Shown piece after piece: positions 32,563 to 41,518 of a stretch of DNA of 64,000 nucleotides. Below the pieces are notes generated by a model. It was given only the letters and a program-made list of their open reading frames with translations, did no database searches and was not told the DNA's origin. The DNA comes from Brevibacillus fluminis. GTDB lineage: Bacteria; Bacillota; Bacilli; Brevibacillales; Brevibacillaceae. The translations under genes and the position numbers were made by a program. How positions within the stretch are numbered: the stretch's first letter is position 1; each line of letters begins with the position of its first letter. Location: assembly GCF_003710825.1 (NCBI RefSeq), contig NZ_RHHQ01000020.1, positions 1 through 64,000 of the forward strand. Reading direction: 5' to 3'.

Positions 32563-34119
32563 TTACACGTTCACGAAGTCTTTTTCTTTTTTGAATGGGC
32601 GATCTTCTTTTTTGCGCTTGCCGCGAAGTTCATCATAGAAGCCGCGTTTGCCAGCGCTTGGTTTGCCGCCACTAGGCTTGCTACCATAGCCGCCTGGTCT
32701 GCCGCCTGTACCTGGTTTACCGCCGCGGAAATCGTCGCGACGACGGTTGCCTTGGTACGAGCCTTGGCTACCACCACCGCCGAATTTCGGCTTTTTGCTG
32801 CGCAGAGGCGCTTCTGGCGTAAGCTCGATATTTACATTATTGGTTTCGCGCGTCAACAGCTTCAGCGCCGCCGCGATCAAACGATTGGAATCATGCTCAT
32901 CCAACAGTTCATTTGCCATGGTGATGTACGTATCCAATTCGTTGGATTCGATTGTATCCACGATTTTTTCAACGGCATTTTGCATTTGTTTGTTGACTGC
33001 ATCAGCGAATGTCGGCATTTGCCGCTTGGCGATTTTAAATTTGCTGATACGCTCAATGAAATGCAGATGCTCGGTTTCGCGCGGTGTGACGAATGTCGTC
33101 GCAGTACCTTCGCGACCCGCACGCCCGGTACGGCCGACACGGTGGGTGTAGCTTTCTGGATCTTGCGGAATGTCGAAGTTGTAGACGTGAGTCACGTTGG
33201 AAACGTCGATTCCGCGTGCAGCTACGTCAGTCGCAACCAAAAGCTCGATTTGGCCTTCGCGGAATTTGCGCATAACTTGGTCGCGCTGATTTTGCGACAG
33301 GTCGCCATGCAGCCCTTCAGCCATATAGCCGCGTTTCTGCAAAGCGCCAGCCAGCTCATCGACGCGTCGCTTCGTGCGTCCGAAAACGATTGCCAGGTCA
33401 GGACCGTCAATATCGATCATGCGGCACAGGGCGTCAAATTTTTGACGCTCCGACACTTCACAGTAGAACTGTGCGATCGACGGTGCCTTCACCACTTTTG
33501 GGATGACCGAAATGTGCTCTGGATTGTTCAGGAACTGGTCTGCCAGCTTACGAATTGGCGCAGGCATGGTAGCAGAGAACAGCATGGTTTGTCTCTCAGT
33601 CGGTACTTGAGACAAGATTTTTTGGATTTCCTCGAGGAAGCCCATGTTCAGCATTTCGTCCGCTTCGTCCAATACGACGGTTTCCACGTCACCCAGACGA
33701 ACAGTATGCCGCTCCAGATGGTCAATCAGCCGTCCTGGTGTCGCGATGATCAGATGTGGACGGTTTTTCAGCGCACGGATTTGGCGCCCGATGTCCTGCC
33801 CGCCGTAGATGGGCAAAATCTTAACGCGTTTATGCGCTCCGATTTTGGACAATTCTTCCGCCACCTGGATCGCCAGCTCGCGTGTAGGTGCGAGAACGAG
33901 ACCTTGCACCTTATCATTGTCTATATCTACTTTTTCGAGAAGCGGGATACCGAATGCCGCCGTCTTACCAGTTCCGGTTTGAGCCTGGCCGATCAAATCG
34001 CGGCCGGTCAGTGCCAGTGGAATTACCTGGGCTTGGATCGGCGTAGCTTCTTCGAATCCCATCTCGGAAATGGCACGAGTTAAAGAATGGTGTAACTCAA
34101 ATTCTTGAAAGGTTTTCAC
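32563..34119 (-). CDS. DEAD-box ATP-dependent RNA helicase (CshA-like)
   Basis: 518 aa. All DEAD-box motifs are intact: Q motif PIQAQVIPLAL, I AQTGTGKT, Ia PTRELA, Ib TPGRL, II DEAD, III SAT, IV-V VATDVAARGID, VI HRVGRTGRAGREG. The C-terminal ~100 residues are Gly/Arg/Lys/Ser-rich (GGGGSQGSYQGNRRR and on), typical of the RNA-binding tails of CshA-type helicases that work with the degradosome and ribosome assembly. The start is GTG at 34119, 10 nt after AAAGGAG; the ORF extends 11 codons upstream over that ribosome binding site. It stands alone. Assignment to CshA rather than a paralogue is inference. Confidence 0.95.
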   Translation of the reverse strand: MKTFQEFELHHSLTRAISEMGFEEATPIQAQVIPLALTGRDLIGQAQTGTGKTAAFGIPLLEKVDIDNDKVQGLVLAPTRELAIQVAEELSKIGAHKRVKILPIYGGQDIGRQIRALKNRPHLIIATPGRLIDHLERHTVRLGDVETVVLDEADEMLNMGFLEEIQKILSQVPTERQTMLFSATMPAPIRKLADQFLNNPEHISVIPKVVKAPSIAQFYCEVSERQKFDALCRMIDIDGPDLAIVFGRTKRRVDELAGALQKRGYMAEGLHGDLSQNQRDQVMRKFREGQIELLVATDVAARGIDVSNVTHVYNFDIPQDPESYTHRVGRTGRAGREGTATTFVTPRETEHLHFIERISKFKIAKRQMPTFADAVNKQMQNAVEKIVDTIESNELDTYITMANELLDEHDSNRLIAAALKLLTRETNNVNIELTPEAPLRSKKPKFGGGGSQGSYQGNRRRDDFRGGKPGTGGRPGGYGSKPSGGKPSAGKRGFYDELRGKRKKEDRPFKKEKDFVNV

Positions 34120-34191
34120 GTTAAAATTGCTCCTTTTACCGCCAAGTGTCACAGAATATCAATACTACCAGAAAAACTTCAGAAAAGAAAG

Positions 34192-35481
34192 CTATTTGCG
34201 GGGGCGAACTTCAAAAATTGCAAATTTCAGGTAGTGGCCCTCTTCTTGCCCTGTAATTTGCGGATGATCTTTGCCTGCTCCACGCCAATCAACCAAGCGC
34301 AAAATTTTCTTCGCGTCGTACGCAGCCTCCTGGATTGTCTCCAGAAACAGCTCCTCCGACATGTGGTACGAGCAAGAAGCGGTGACCAAATAGCCGCCTG
34401 GACGGACAAGCTTCATGCCGTGCAGGTTGATGTCTTTGTAACCACGGGTTGCACCCTTTACAGCCGAGCGGGATTTTGCAAAGGCAGGTGGATCCAGAAT
34501 CACTACATCCCACGATTTTTCAGCCTCCACCGATTCACGCAAATAATCGAACGCGTTCGCAACGACAAAATCGACGCGATGCAAAAATCCGTTCATCGTG
34601 ATGTTTCGGCGGGCTGTCTCTATAGCATGCTCAGAAATGTCCAAAGCAGTCACTTTTTTTGCCCCGTGTTTGCAAGCATTCAATGTGAAGGATCCGGTAT
34701 GGGTAAAGCACTCCAATACTTCAGCGCCGTCCCAAAAAGGATTTTTCATCACTTTGCCTCTTTTGTCAACCGGTACCAAAGCACCATTTTCGCCCTGCGG
34801 CTGCATCGTTATTCCATGTGAAGCACCCCAGCCTTTCATTAAGGGAGCGATCGACGCACGGTTCTCGCGTTGGTCATAGAAGAATCCGGTTTTTTGCCCC
34901 TCAACGATATCAACGACATAGGACAGCTCATTTTCCTGAATCGTGATCTCACGCGGGCATTCCCCGTACAAGACTTCTTTGGCTTGCGTGAGGCCTTCCA
35001 GCTCGCGTACCGGAACGTCATTGCGCAGATAGATGCCTTTTGGCTCAAACACCTGTACCAGCGCATCGCGAATAAAGTCGCGGCGCACTTCCATGCCGAG
35101 CGACAAAATTTGCACAACCAAAATATCGTTGTAGCGGTCGACGATTAGGCCAGGCAAAAAGTCGCCCTCGCCGTATACGACGCGGCACGCTTCCGGATTG
35201 CTGACAAAACGCGTGCGATAGGCGGCTGCCCGGGAGATGCGCCGGATGAAAAAATCGAGATCGATCTCTTCTTTCGGATCGTAGCTCATCACCCGCACCA
35301 TCAGCTGCGAGCTCGGATTGATGTAGCCTTTTGCCAGGAAGTGCCCCTGATGGTTGACGACCTCCACGATGTCACCCGGCTCATACTCGCCTACGACTTC
35401 CTGAATTTCCGATTGATAAATCCACGGATGCCCGTTTTCCAATCGTTTTTTACGGTTTTTCACCATGAATACCTTTGCCAT
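34192..35481 (-). CDS. Class I rRNA methyltransferase with PUA domain (RlmI-like)
   Basis: 429 aa, about 30 longer than E. coli RlmI. An N-terminal PUA domain (KKRLENGHPWIYQSEI; FLAKGYINPSSQLMVRV) is followed by an EEHEE-like middle and a Rossmann SAM domain: motif I VLECFTHTGSFTLNA, VTALDISEHAIETA, and the catalytic-loop motif ILDPPAFAKSR. The family makes m5C in 23S rRNA (1962 in E. coli), although the Bacillus members' target is not certain. A segment around WGASHGITMQPQGENG looks like an insertion relative to RlmI. GGAGG lies 9 nt before the ATG. The divergent Na/Pi transporter ORF starts 86 bp away. Confidence 0.93.
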   Translation of the reverse strand: MAKVFMVKNRKKRLENGHPWIYQSEIQEVVGEYEPGDIVEVVNHQGHFLAKGYINPSSQLMVRVMSYDPKEEIDLDFFIRRISRAAAYRTRFVSNPEACRVVYGEGDFLPGLIVDRYNDILVVQILSLGMEVRRDFIRDALVQVFEPKGIYLRNDVPVRELEGLTQAKEVLYGECPREITIQENELSYVVDIVEGQKTGFFYDQRENRASIAPLMKGWGASHGITMQPQGENGALVPVDKRGKVMKNPFWDGAEVLECFTHTGSFTLNACKHGAKKVTALDISEHAIETARRNITMNGFLHRVDFVVANAFDYLRESVEAEKSWDVVILDPPAFAKSRSAVKGATRGYKDINLHGMKLVRPGGYLVTASCSYHMSEELFLETIQEAAYDAKKILRLVDWRGAGKDHPQITGQEEGHYLKFAIFEVRPRK

Positions 35482-35566
35482 TTTGCTTACGCCTCCTTGT
35501 CATGCCTGTCTTAGTCCAAGCATAACGTTTTACTATCGACCAAATGTGAGGAGGAATGGACGTACC

Positions 35567-36523
35567 ATGTCGCCATTCTATAACATAGCCGTTCCTTTTG
35601 CCCTCGGCCTTACCTTTTTTCTGCTGGGTATGTACGCGATGCGCATCGGCTTCCAAAACCTCGCCGGCGACCGGATGAAAGCGTTGATGATGCGCTTTAC
35701 CCGCACACCGGTGCACAGTTTCTTCTCTGGGCTGATTTCCACGTTCGTGCTGCAAAGCTCCGGTGCTGTCACCGTGCTTACAATCGGCTTGACACAAGCG
35801 GGAATCATTCGGTTCGCCCAGACGATCGGCATTATTTTGGGAGCCAATATCGGCTCCACCATCACGACGCAGCTGATTGCGCTTCGCTTAGAAAAGCTGG
35901 CTGTGCCGATGCTGTTGATCGGCGTGATCTTTTGGCTGCAATCCCGCAAGCTGTACCGCTGCATCGGGCTGATCATCGCTGGTTTCGGGTTGATTTTTCT
36001 CGGGATCGACACAATGCAGGTCATGGCCCGCCCGTTGGAGGAATCTCAGACGTTTCGCGGCCTCTTTTTGGAGAGCAGCCATTCTATCTGGATCGGCCTG
36101 ATCACCGGCACACTTTTCTCCGGATTGATCCAGAGTGGATCTGCGACGATCGCCATCACGATGAACCTTTTGGCCCATGGCGTGATGAACATGGACACCG
36201 CACTCGCAGTCGTGCTCGGCGCCAACGTCGGAACCTGCTTTACCGCCCTCATCGCCAGTATTGGCACAAATCGCGCTTCTCAACAAGTCGCCTGGTTCCA
36301 TACGCTGTTCAACTTGGCCGGCGCGATCTCTTTCATTCCGTTGTTAGGTAGTTTGGCCAGCATCACCGCTACGCTTACGGACGATCCGTCTCAACAGATC
36401 GCACATGCCCAATCGATTTTCAATGTGGCTTGCTCCGTCATTGCGCTGCCGTTCGTGTCGATTCTGGCCAAATGGATGGACTGGATCATCCCAAATGGAA
36501 AGGAACCAAATAAAGTGATGTAA
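35567..36523 (+). CDS. Na/Pi cotransporter family membrane protein (YqeW-like)
   Basis: 318 aa. Two copies of the Na/Pi-cotransporter II motif are visible: QSSGAVTVLTIGL with GANIGSTITT, and IQSGSATIAITMNL with GANVGTCFTA. About eight hydrophobic segments are present. It likely carries phosphate with sodium, but substrate is by family only. The ATG at 35567 lies 12 nt after AGGAGG. B. subtilis has its yqeW homologue between mtaB (yqeV) and rpsU, and here too the gene is between them, though surrounded by other genes. Its 3' end overlaps the convergent lrgB by 38 bp. Confidence 0.9.
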   Translation: MSPFYNIAVPFALGLTFFLLGMYAMRIGFQNLAGDRMKALMMRFTRTPVHSFFSGLISTFVLQSSGAVTVLTIGLTQAGIIRFAQTIGIILGANIGSTITTQLIALRLEKLAVPMLLIGVIFWLQSRKLYRCIGLIIAGFGLIFLGIDTMQVMARPLEESQTFRGLFLESSHSIWIGLITGTLFSGLIQSGSATIAITMNLLAHGVMNMDTALAVVLGANVGTCFTALIASIGTNRASQQVAWFHTLFNLAGAISFIPLLGSLASITATLTDDPSQQIAHAQSIFNVACSVIALPFVSILAKWMDWIIPNGKEPNKVM

Positions 36524-37151
36524 TGATCCCCGCCATAATCATCGCAAGCGTGGACGCCGCCACTTTTTGCTGCTCCTCCTGTGGAAAGCCTGCGGTTCCG
36601 ATCGCATGTGCGGTCGTGCCGACAGCGATGCCGGCCGCCCACGGATCGTTAATGCGGGCAATTTTCAACAGGCTGCGCGCCATGCTTGCTCCGACCAAAC
36701 CGGTTCCTGCCGTGAACAAGGCCGCCAGTGACGGATTGCCGCCAACCACCTTAGCCAATTCAACAGAAATTGGAGTCGTGACCGATTTGGACAGCATGCT
36801 GTGGAGTACGACAGGATCGCCTCCAAACAAGCTGACAAGCGCCCACACGATTGCAATGGATGTGCCGCAGCCGATCCCGACGCCAAGCAAGATGCCCGGC
36901 CATAACGTTTTCAGCTCTTTTAACTGTTTGGCAAGCGGCACGGCGAGAGCCACCGTTGCCGGGCCGAGCCAGACGGTAATCCATTGTCCGCCAGCAGCAT
37001 AAGCGGCCCAATCGCCGCTTGTCACATACCAGATCACCCCGATTACCACGGATGCTGCGATAATCGGGTGAACCCACTTCAACCGATGGGAAAAGCGGCG
37101 TACCGCTGCATACACGATCAATGTAAGAATAATGGCTGCTGCGCTAAGCAT
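36486..37151 (-). CDS. lrgB: LrgB/CidB family membrane protein (antiholin-like partner)
   Basis: 221 aa. A polytopic protein with about six to seven hydrophobic segments and the LrgB blocks WLGPATVALAVPLAKQ, SVTTPISVELAKVVGGNPSLAA and GIAVGTTAHAIGTA. It functions with LrgA in control of cell lysis and, in recent work on relatives, pyruvate/metabolite transport. The ATG at 37151 has GAGGTG 7 nt upstream and lies inside the end of lrgA (8-bp overlap). Cid versus Lrg cannot be decided from sequence. Confidence 0.92.
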   Translation of the reverse strand: MLSAAAIILTLIVYAAVRRFSHRLKWVHPIIAASVVIGVIWYVTSGDWAAYAAGGQWITVWLGPATVALAVPLAKQLKELKTLWPGILLGVGIGCGTSIAIVWALVSLFGGDPVVLHSMLSKSVTTPISVELAKVVGGNPSLAALFTAGTGLVGASMARSLLKIARINDPWAAGIAVGTTAHAIGTAGFPQEEQQKVAASTLAMIMAGIITSLYLVPFHLG

Positions 37152-37539
37152 TGCGGCGCACCTCTCCCTCTTCTGACACGATTGAATGTTGGCTCTCTTT
37201 TGCTTTTTTGCGGCGCATGTATTGTTCCATAATCGTCCCAGAGACAAGCATCACCACTGCCGTACCGATCGTCAAGGCCAAAAGAATGGGCCACGGATTC
37301 TCTTCAATCATATGGAATTGCTGGCTCACGCCGACCATGATTGGTACGAAAAACAAGAGCATATGCTTCATCAAAAACGACGCTGCTTTTTCGACAAGAT
37401 CAAGCTTGATCCAGCCAAACGCTAAAAAGACGACAAGAAAGAGCATTCCAAGCAGATTGCCCGGAAATGGAATGTGCAGCCACTGGTTGCAAACAACCCC
37501 AAGGCCCCAAAACGCAAAGATAATAACCCATCCCCACAT
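37144..37539 (-). CDS. lrgA: LrgA/CidA family holin-like protein
   Basis: 131 aa. Four hydrophobic segments are present with the family stretches IPFPGNLLGMLFLV and FVPIMVGV, then a basic, Lys/Arg-rich cytoplasmic tail (QYMRRKKAKESQ). The ATG at 37539 has AAAGGGG about 11 nt upstream and opens directly into the first membrane helix; the ORF extends 22 codons further but without membrane-protein character. Coupled to lrgB. No lytSR-type or cidR-type regulator is adjacent. Confidence 0.9.
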   Translation of the reverse strand: MWGWVIIFAFWGLGVVCNQWLHIPFPGNLLGMLFLVVFLAFGWIKLDLVEKAASFLMKHMLLFFVPIMVGVSQQFHMIEENPWPILLALTIGTAVVMLVSGTIMEQYMRRKKAKESQHSIVSEEGEVRRNA

Positions 37540-37723
37540 CTCTTCCGATTCCCCTTTCCTGCAAGTCGATCGCATAAGAAAAACTTCTTTTAGAAGTCCT
37601 TTCAAGAAGCAGATCCTTCGATCTGTGGAAGCTTTTACCGATGCCTATGCTGGAAGTGACGCTGAGGTACTCCGTCTTCCGCTCCAGATTTTATAAGCGC
37701 AAGCACTTATACATTCTTATACG

Positions 37724-37775
37724 ATTAGAAAACCTGGATACGCCGATCTTTTTGGCGTAGCCGCGGTTGCACTTA
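37724..37775. repeat. Dispersed hairpin repeat, copy C
   Basis: ATTAGAAAACCTGGATACGC ... CGTAGCCGCGGTTGCACTTA, with an inner CGCC / GGCG stem. It has the same ends and length as copies A and B, and lies beyond the terminator of the 60-aa gene. Confidence 0.8.
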
Positions 37776-37812
37776 CAAAAACGAAAAACCCGACCATTTT
37801 GGTCGAGTTCTA
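37776..37812 (-). terminator. Intrinsic terminator of the mtaB-nudix-60-aa gene unit
   Basis: CGACC / GGTCG stem (37791-37805), extended by flanking ACTC/GGGT wobble pairs, followed by TTTTTCGTTTTTG on the minus strand. Confidence 0.75.
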
Positions 37813-37816
37813 TCGC

Positions 37817-37999
37817 CTAGTAGCCGCTTTCTGTAGCTTCTTCTCTCGAAACGATCGAAACGCCCGCACTAGCCCTAATCCGGATCGCACCCGCTTTCAC
37901 CAACGCAAGCGATGTGGCGTCTGCGCACAGTTTGCCAAACATGACTGCCGTCGCTTCCTGTTTGTGAAGCATATGGTAGATGGATTTGTTCAGCTTCAT
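37817..37999 (-). CDS. Small unknown protein (60 aa)
   Basis: A basic-to-neutral small protein, MKLNKSIYHMLHKQEATAVM and on, with an Ala/Ile/Val-rich middle (ADATSLALVKAGAIRIRASA) and no clear transmembrane helix. GAGGTG is 5 nt before the ATG, overlapping the end of the Nudix gene, whose stop is 2 bp upstream. A terminator follows directly. This layout supports a real gene that is the last member of the mtaB-nudix unit. No family recognised. Confidence 0.6.
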   Translation of the reverse strand: MKLNKSIYHMLHKQEATAVMFGKLCADATSLALVKAGAIRIRASAGVSIVSREEATESGY

Positions 38000-38001
38000 G
38001 C

Positions 38002-38430
38002 CTACACCTCGATCCCGAAATGGTGAAGCGCCAGTTTCATCACTTGATCATTGTTCGAATAACCTTGTGTCACCTGATCGTGCCAAGCATCAGCAGGGCT
38101 GCGCCAGTGAACCGCATTGATCTCCTCGATTTGGGCAGCAAGCTTACCTGACAACGCCTCGATGAGATAGTAGTGCACTTCTTTGTCGACCAGTTCCCCG
38201 GTCTTCGCGTGCTTGTATTGATAGTGGACAGTATATAGCGGCTTGATAATCTGACCCCTAACACCCGTTTCTTCCAAGACTTCACGCAGCGCATTCTCTT
38301 CAAGCGTTTCGCCCGGTTCCTGCTTTCCTTTGGCCAGCGTCCGCTTGCCATATCGATCTTCAATCAGAAGAAACTGCAATTCGCCGTTTTCTTCCTTGTA
38401 GACAACTCCACCTGCCGAAATTTCGATCAT
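38002..38430 (-). CDS. Nudix hydrolase
   Basis: 142 aa. The Nudix box is intact: GKQEPGETLEENALREVLEE and the following TGV fit G-x5-E-x7-R-E-U-x-E-E-x-G-U (about 35-57). The family cleaves nucleoside diphosphates linked to another moiety. Substrate is not evident. Its ATG overlaps the mtaB stop in ATGA, indicating translational coupling. Confidence 0.93.
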   Translation of the reverse strand: MIEISAGGVVYKEENGELQFLLIEDRYGKRTLAKGKQEPGETLEENALREVLEETGVRGQIIKPLYTVHYQYKHAKTGELVDKEVHYYLIEALSGKLAAQIEEINAVHWRSPADAWHDQVTQGYSNNDQVMKLALHHFGIEV

Positions 38431-39785
38431 ACCGCTTTGTCCTTTACCAGGACCGCAGCATCGTCGAGTACGCGTACAAACGTGCCTTGGCAGTATTCAG
38501 AGCCCACTTCATCAAGGCGAACTTTGCACACTTTCCCGATCATGTCTTCCGTTCCCGGGAAGACGATGTTGAGATAGTTGTCGGAGTAACCCATCAGCAT
38601 GCCGCTTTCGGGATCCTCTTTATACAAACGTTCTGGAATGACTTCCAGCACATCGCCGACGAATTGCTTGCCGTAATTGATCGTCAATTCCTCGTTGTTC
38701 AACTCGATCAGCTTCGCAACGCGCTCACGCTTGATCTCATCTGGAACCTGATCCTCCATCCGTGCGGCAGGCGTACCTGTGCGCATCGAATACGGGAAAA
38801 CATGCAATTCCGCGAAGCCGATTTCCTTGATAAAGTTGTAGCCAGTTACGAATTGCTCTTCCGTCTCGCCAGGGAAACCGACGATCACATCCGTAGTCAG
38901 CGCAACGCCCGGCAGCGCTTTGCGGACTTTCTCCATCTTCTCTCTGAACTCGGCGGTCGTATATTTGCGGCGCATCCGTTTCAGCACATCGTCATCGCCC
39001 GCTTGCAGCGGAACGTGCAGATGGCGGCAAATCAGGTCGGAGCCGTCGATGACGGAAATCACCTCATCCGTGATTTGGCTTGCCTCGATGGAGCTGATGC
39101 GAATCCGTTTCAAGCCTTCCACCTGATGCAGATCAACCAGCAATTTCGCCAGGTTGTAGTCTTCCAAATCTTCGCCATAGCCGCCTGTATGAATGCCGGT
39201 CAGCACGATCTCTAGGTAGCCAGCCGCCACGAGGTTGCGCGCTTGCTCTACAACGCTCTCCGGTTTGCGGGAACGCATCAGACCGCGCGCCCAAGGGATG
39301 ATGCAGAAGGTGCAGAAGTTGTTGCAGCCTTCCTGGATTTTCAGGGAAGCACGAGTGCGGTCCGTAAATGCCGGCACGTCAAGCTCCTCAAAATCGCGGG
39401 CTTTCATGATATTGCCCACCGCATTGATCGGCGTACGCTCCGCTTTAATCTGCTCTACATAGTCGAGCAGCTTGTCTCTTCCTTGCGTACCGAGCACGAT
39501 ATCGACGCCCGGAATATCAGCTATCTCTTTCGGTGACGTCTGCGCATAGCACCCTGTAACGGCGATGATTGCCTCCGGGTTACGACGAATGGCACGGCGA
39601 ATTACTTGCCGGCTCTTTTTGTCCCCCGTATTGGTGACCGTGCATGTGTTGATAACATAGACATCTGCCGTATCTTCTTCAAAATCTACGCGCTGGTAGC
39701 CGTTTTTTTCAAAAAGCTGCCAGATCGCTTCTGTTTCATAGCTGTTCACTTTACAGCCGAGTGTATGAAAAGCAACGGTAGACAT
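38427..39785 (-). CDS. mtaB: tRNA ct6A/t6A37 methylthiotransferase MtaB
   Basis: 452 aa. A radical-SAM methylthiotransferase converting t6A37 to ms2t6A37 in tRNA. The N-terminal UPF0004 domain has its three cluster cysteines (TLGCKVN, NTCTVT, TGCYAQT); the radical-SAM motif CNNFCTFC (about 148-155) follows, and a C-terminal TRAM domain (GDVLEVIPERLYKEDPESG onward) ends it. The ATG at 39785 lies about 6 nt after AAGGAGG, and the ORF extension of six codons includes this ribosome binding site. The rsmE-mtaB order is as in B. subtilis (yqeU-yqeV). Confidence 0.95.
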   Translation of the reverse strand: MSTVAFHTLGCKVNSYETEAIWQLFEKNGYQRVDFEEDTADVYVINTCTVTNTGDKKSRQVIRRAIRRNPEAIIAVTGCYAQTSPKEIADIPGVDIVLGTQGRDKLLDYVEQIKAERTPINAVGNIMKARDFEELDVPAFTDRTRASLKIQEGCNNFCTFCIIPWARGLMRSRKPESVVEQARNLVAAGYLEIVLTGIHTGGYGEDLEDYNLAKLLVDLHQVEGLKRIRISSIEASQITDEVISVIDGSDLICRHLHVPLQAGDDDVLKRMRRKYTTAEFREKMEKVRKALPGVALTTDVIVGFPGETEEQFVTGYNFIKEIGFAELHVFPYSMRTGTPAARMEDQVPDEIKRERVAKLIELNNEELTINYGKQFVGDVLEVIPERLYKEDPESGMLMGYSDNYLNIVFPGTEDMIGKVCKVRLDEVGSEYCQGTFVRVLDDAAVLVKDKAV

Positions 39786-39808
39786 TGCTGATCCTCCTTC
39801 CAACCTAG

Positions 39809-40543
39809 TTACATCTCAAACTGGTACGAGACAGCAGACAATACGTACTGGCTGGCTGTCTCCGTTCGCAAAATACGAGGCCCGCATGTGACAGAACGGA
39901 TACCTGCCGCCTGTGCCCGACTCACCTCATCTTCACTAAAGCCGCCTTCTGGGCCTATCAGCACTAATAGGGAATCTCCCGGAGTAAGGCCGGTAAGCAC
40001 GCCGCGCAAGCCGTTCTCCTCTTCCTTTTCATAGGCGATGACAGCAGCGCTATAATTCTTCGATGCTTTTAGCAGCGCTTCAAAACTGACCGGTGCGTAA
40101 ATCTCGGGCAAAACCGCACGGTGCGACTGCTCCGCGGCTTCCTTTGCGATTTTTTGCCACCGCTCCAGCTTCTTCGCTTCTTTTTTGGCATCCAGCTTCA
40201 CGATCGTACGCTCCGATGAAAAAGGAAAAAAGGCGAACGCGCCCAATTCCGTTCCCTTTTGCAAGATCCATTCCATTTTGTCGCCTTTTGGCAAGCCTTG
40301 CGCGATTGTCACGCGCACTGGCAGTTCACTCTCACTTGCAAGCGGCTCGACGATGTCAGCGACCACCCGCTTCGGTTCAATGACGGCCAGGCGAGCCAAT
40401 GCAGCTTTGCCTGCACCATCGCTTACGATAATTTCCTCACCAACGGCTGATCGCATCACATTAACGATATGATGAACATCGTCTCCGGTGATTTCCACCT
40501 GAGTAAGAGACCACTGGCTCGGATCAATAAAATATCTTTGCAT
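39809..40543 (-). CDS. rsmE: 16S rRNA (uracil1498-N3)-methyltransferase
   Basis: 244 aa. A SPOUT-class enzyme with an N-terminal PUA-like part (DDVHHIVNVMRSAVGEEI) and the C-terminal trefoil knot: LVLIGPEGGFSEDE, then LGPRILRTETA-type sequence (CGPRILRTETASQYVL). It methylates U1498 of 16S rRNA. The ATG at 40543 is 6 nt after GAGGT; the ORF continues upstream into prmA. It lies 19 bp after prmA. Confidence 0.96.
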   Translation of the reverse strand: MQRYFIDPSQWSLTQVEITGDDVHHIVNVMRSAVGEEIIVSDGAGKAALARLAVIEPKRVVADIVEPLASESELPVRVTIAQGLPKGDKMEWILQKGTELGAFAFFPFSSERTIVKLDAKKEAKKLERWQKIAKEAAEQSHRAVLPEIYAPVSFEALLKASKNYSAAVIAYEKEEENGLRGVLTGLTPGDSLLVLIGPEGGFSEDEVSRAQAAGIRSVTCGPRILRTETASQYVLSAVSYQFEM

Positions 40544-40562
40544 AGGGATTGACCTCAATATT

Positions 40563-41501
40563 TTAACGTTTTTTTGCCACAATTGCTACCCAGTCGTCGA
40601 TGTAAACTGTTTCTAAGATCGTAAGCCCGCTTTGCTCCAAGCCCGCAACGACATCCGCTTCACGTGCTTTGATGATGCCGGACGCAATGAAGGTTCCGTC
40701 AGGTAGGAGCAATCTGGCCACATCATCGGTAAAGCGCAGGATCACTTCCGCCAAAATGTTAGCGACAATCACTTCCACCTGTTCTTCGATGCCATCCAGC
40801 AGGTTGTTTTGTTTCACGTTGATTTTATCTGCAACCTTGTTGATCTTGATGTTCGCTTCTGCGGAGCGGACAGCGACTTCATCGAGATCCATTGCCAAAA
40901 TGTGGTCAGCGCCGAGTTTGGCAGCCGCAATGGACAAAATCGCCGTTCCTGTTCCTACATCGTACACGCGGTCGCCCGGCTGCAAGTATTTTTCGATCGA
41001 ACGAATGCACAATACGGTTGTCGGATGGGTCCCTGTGCCGAAAGCCATACCTGGGTCCATCTCGATCACCAGCTCATCGGCACTCTTCGGCTGATATTCT
41101 TCCCAGACCGGACTGATGGTGATCCGCTCGGAAATGGTGACGGGCTTGTAATACTTTTTCCAAGCGGTCGCCCACTCATCTTCATGCACTTCCGTCACGG
41201 TGATGGTGCCACTGCCGAGGTCAAGCCCATAGAGCAAAAGCTCGTTTAGCTGCCCTTTGATCTCCTCTACCGTCTCTCCCAAATAGCTGTTGACCGGCAG
41301 ATACGCTTTGACCAGCACGCCTTCTTTCGGAAAATCATCCGGGGAGAGCTGATAAATCTCGCCAAATGGTGTATCCCATTCACGGTAGAGCACTTCCGGA
41401 TCTTCAATGACAACTCCGTTCGCTCCTGCTTCATGCAAAATGTTCGAGACGGCTTCCACTGCCTCAGCCGTTGTATGGATACTGATTTCTGACCACTTCA
41501 T
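40563..41501 (-). CDS. prmA: Ribosomal protein L11 methyltransferase
   Basis: 312 aa. The N-terminal substrate-recognition domain (WSEISIHTTAEAVEAVSNIL) and the SAM-dependent catalytic domain (GMAFGTGTHPTT; YDVGTGTAILSIAAAKLGA; VIVANILAEVI) are both complete. It trimethylates L11. The ATG at 41501 follows GGGGAG by 5 nt. A hairpin separates it from dnaJ. Confidence 0.96.
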   Translation of the reverse strand: MKWSEISIHTTAEAVEAVSNILHEAGANGVVIEDPEVLYREWDTPFGEIYQLSPDDFPKEGVLVKAYLPVNSYLGETVEEIKGQLNELLLYGLDLGSGTITVTEVHEDEWATAWKKYYKPVTISERITISPVWEEYQPKSADELVIEMDPGMAFGTGTHPTTVLCIRSIEKYLQPGDRVYDVGTGTAILSIAAAKLGADHILAMDLDEVAVRSAEANIKINKVADKINVKQNNLLDGIEEQVEVIVANILAEVILRFTDDVARLLLPDGTFIASGIIKAREADVVAGLEQSGLTILETVYIDDWVAIVAKKR

Positions 41502-41518
41502 CGCTTCTCCCCGTTTCT

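Noticed and set aside
32464..34083. 539-codon open frame on the plus strand, antisense to the DEAD-box helicase gene
   Set aside because: The helicase motifs are complete on the other strand; this frame also runs through a terminator.
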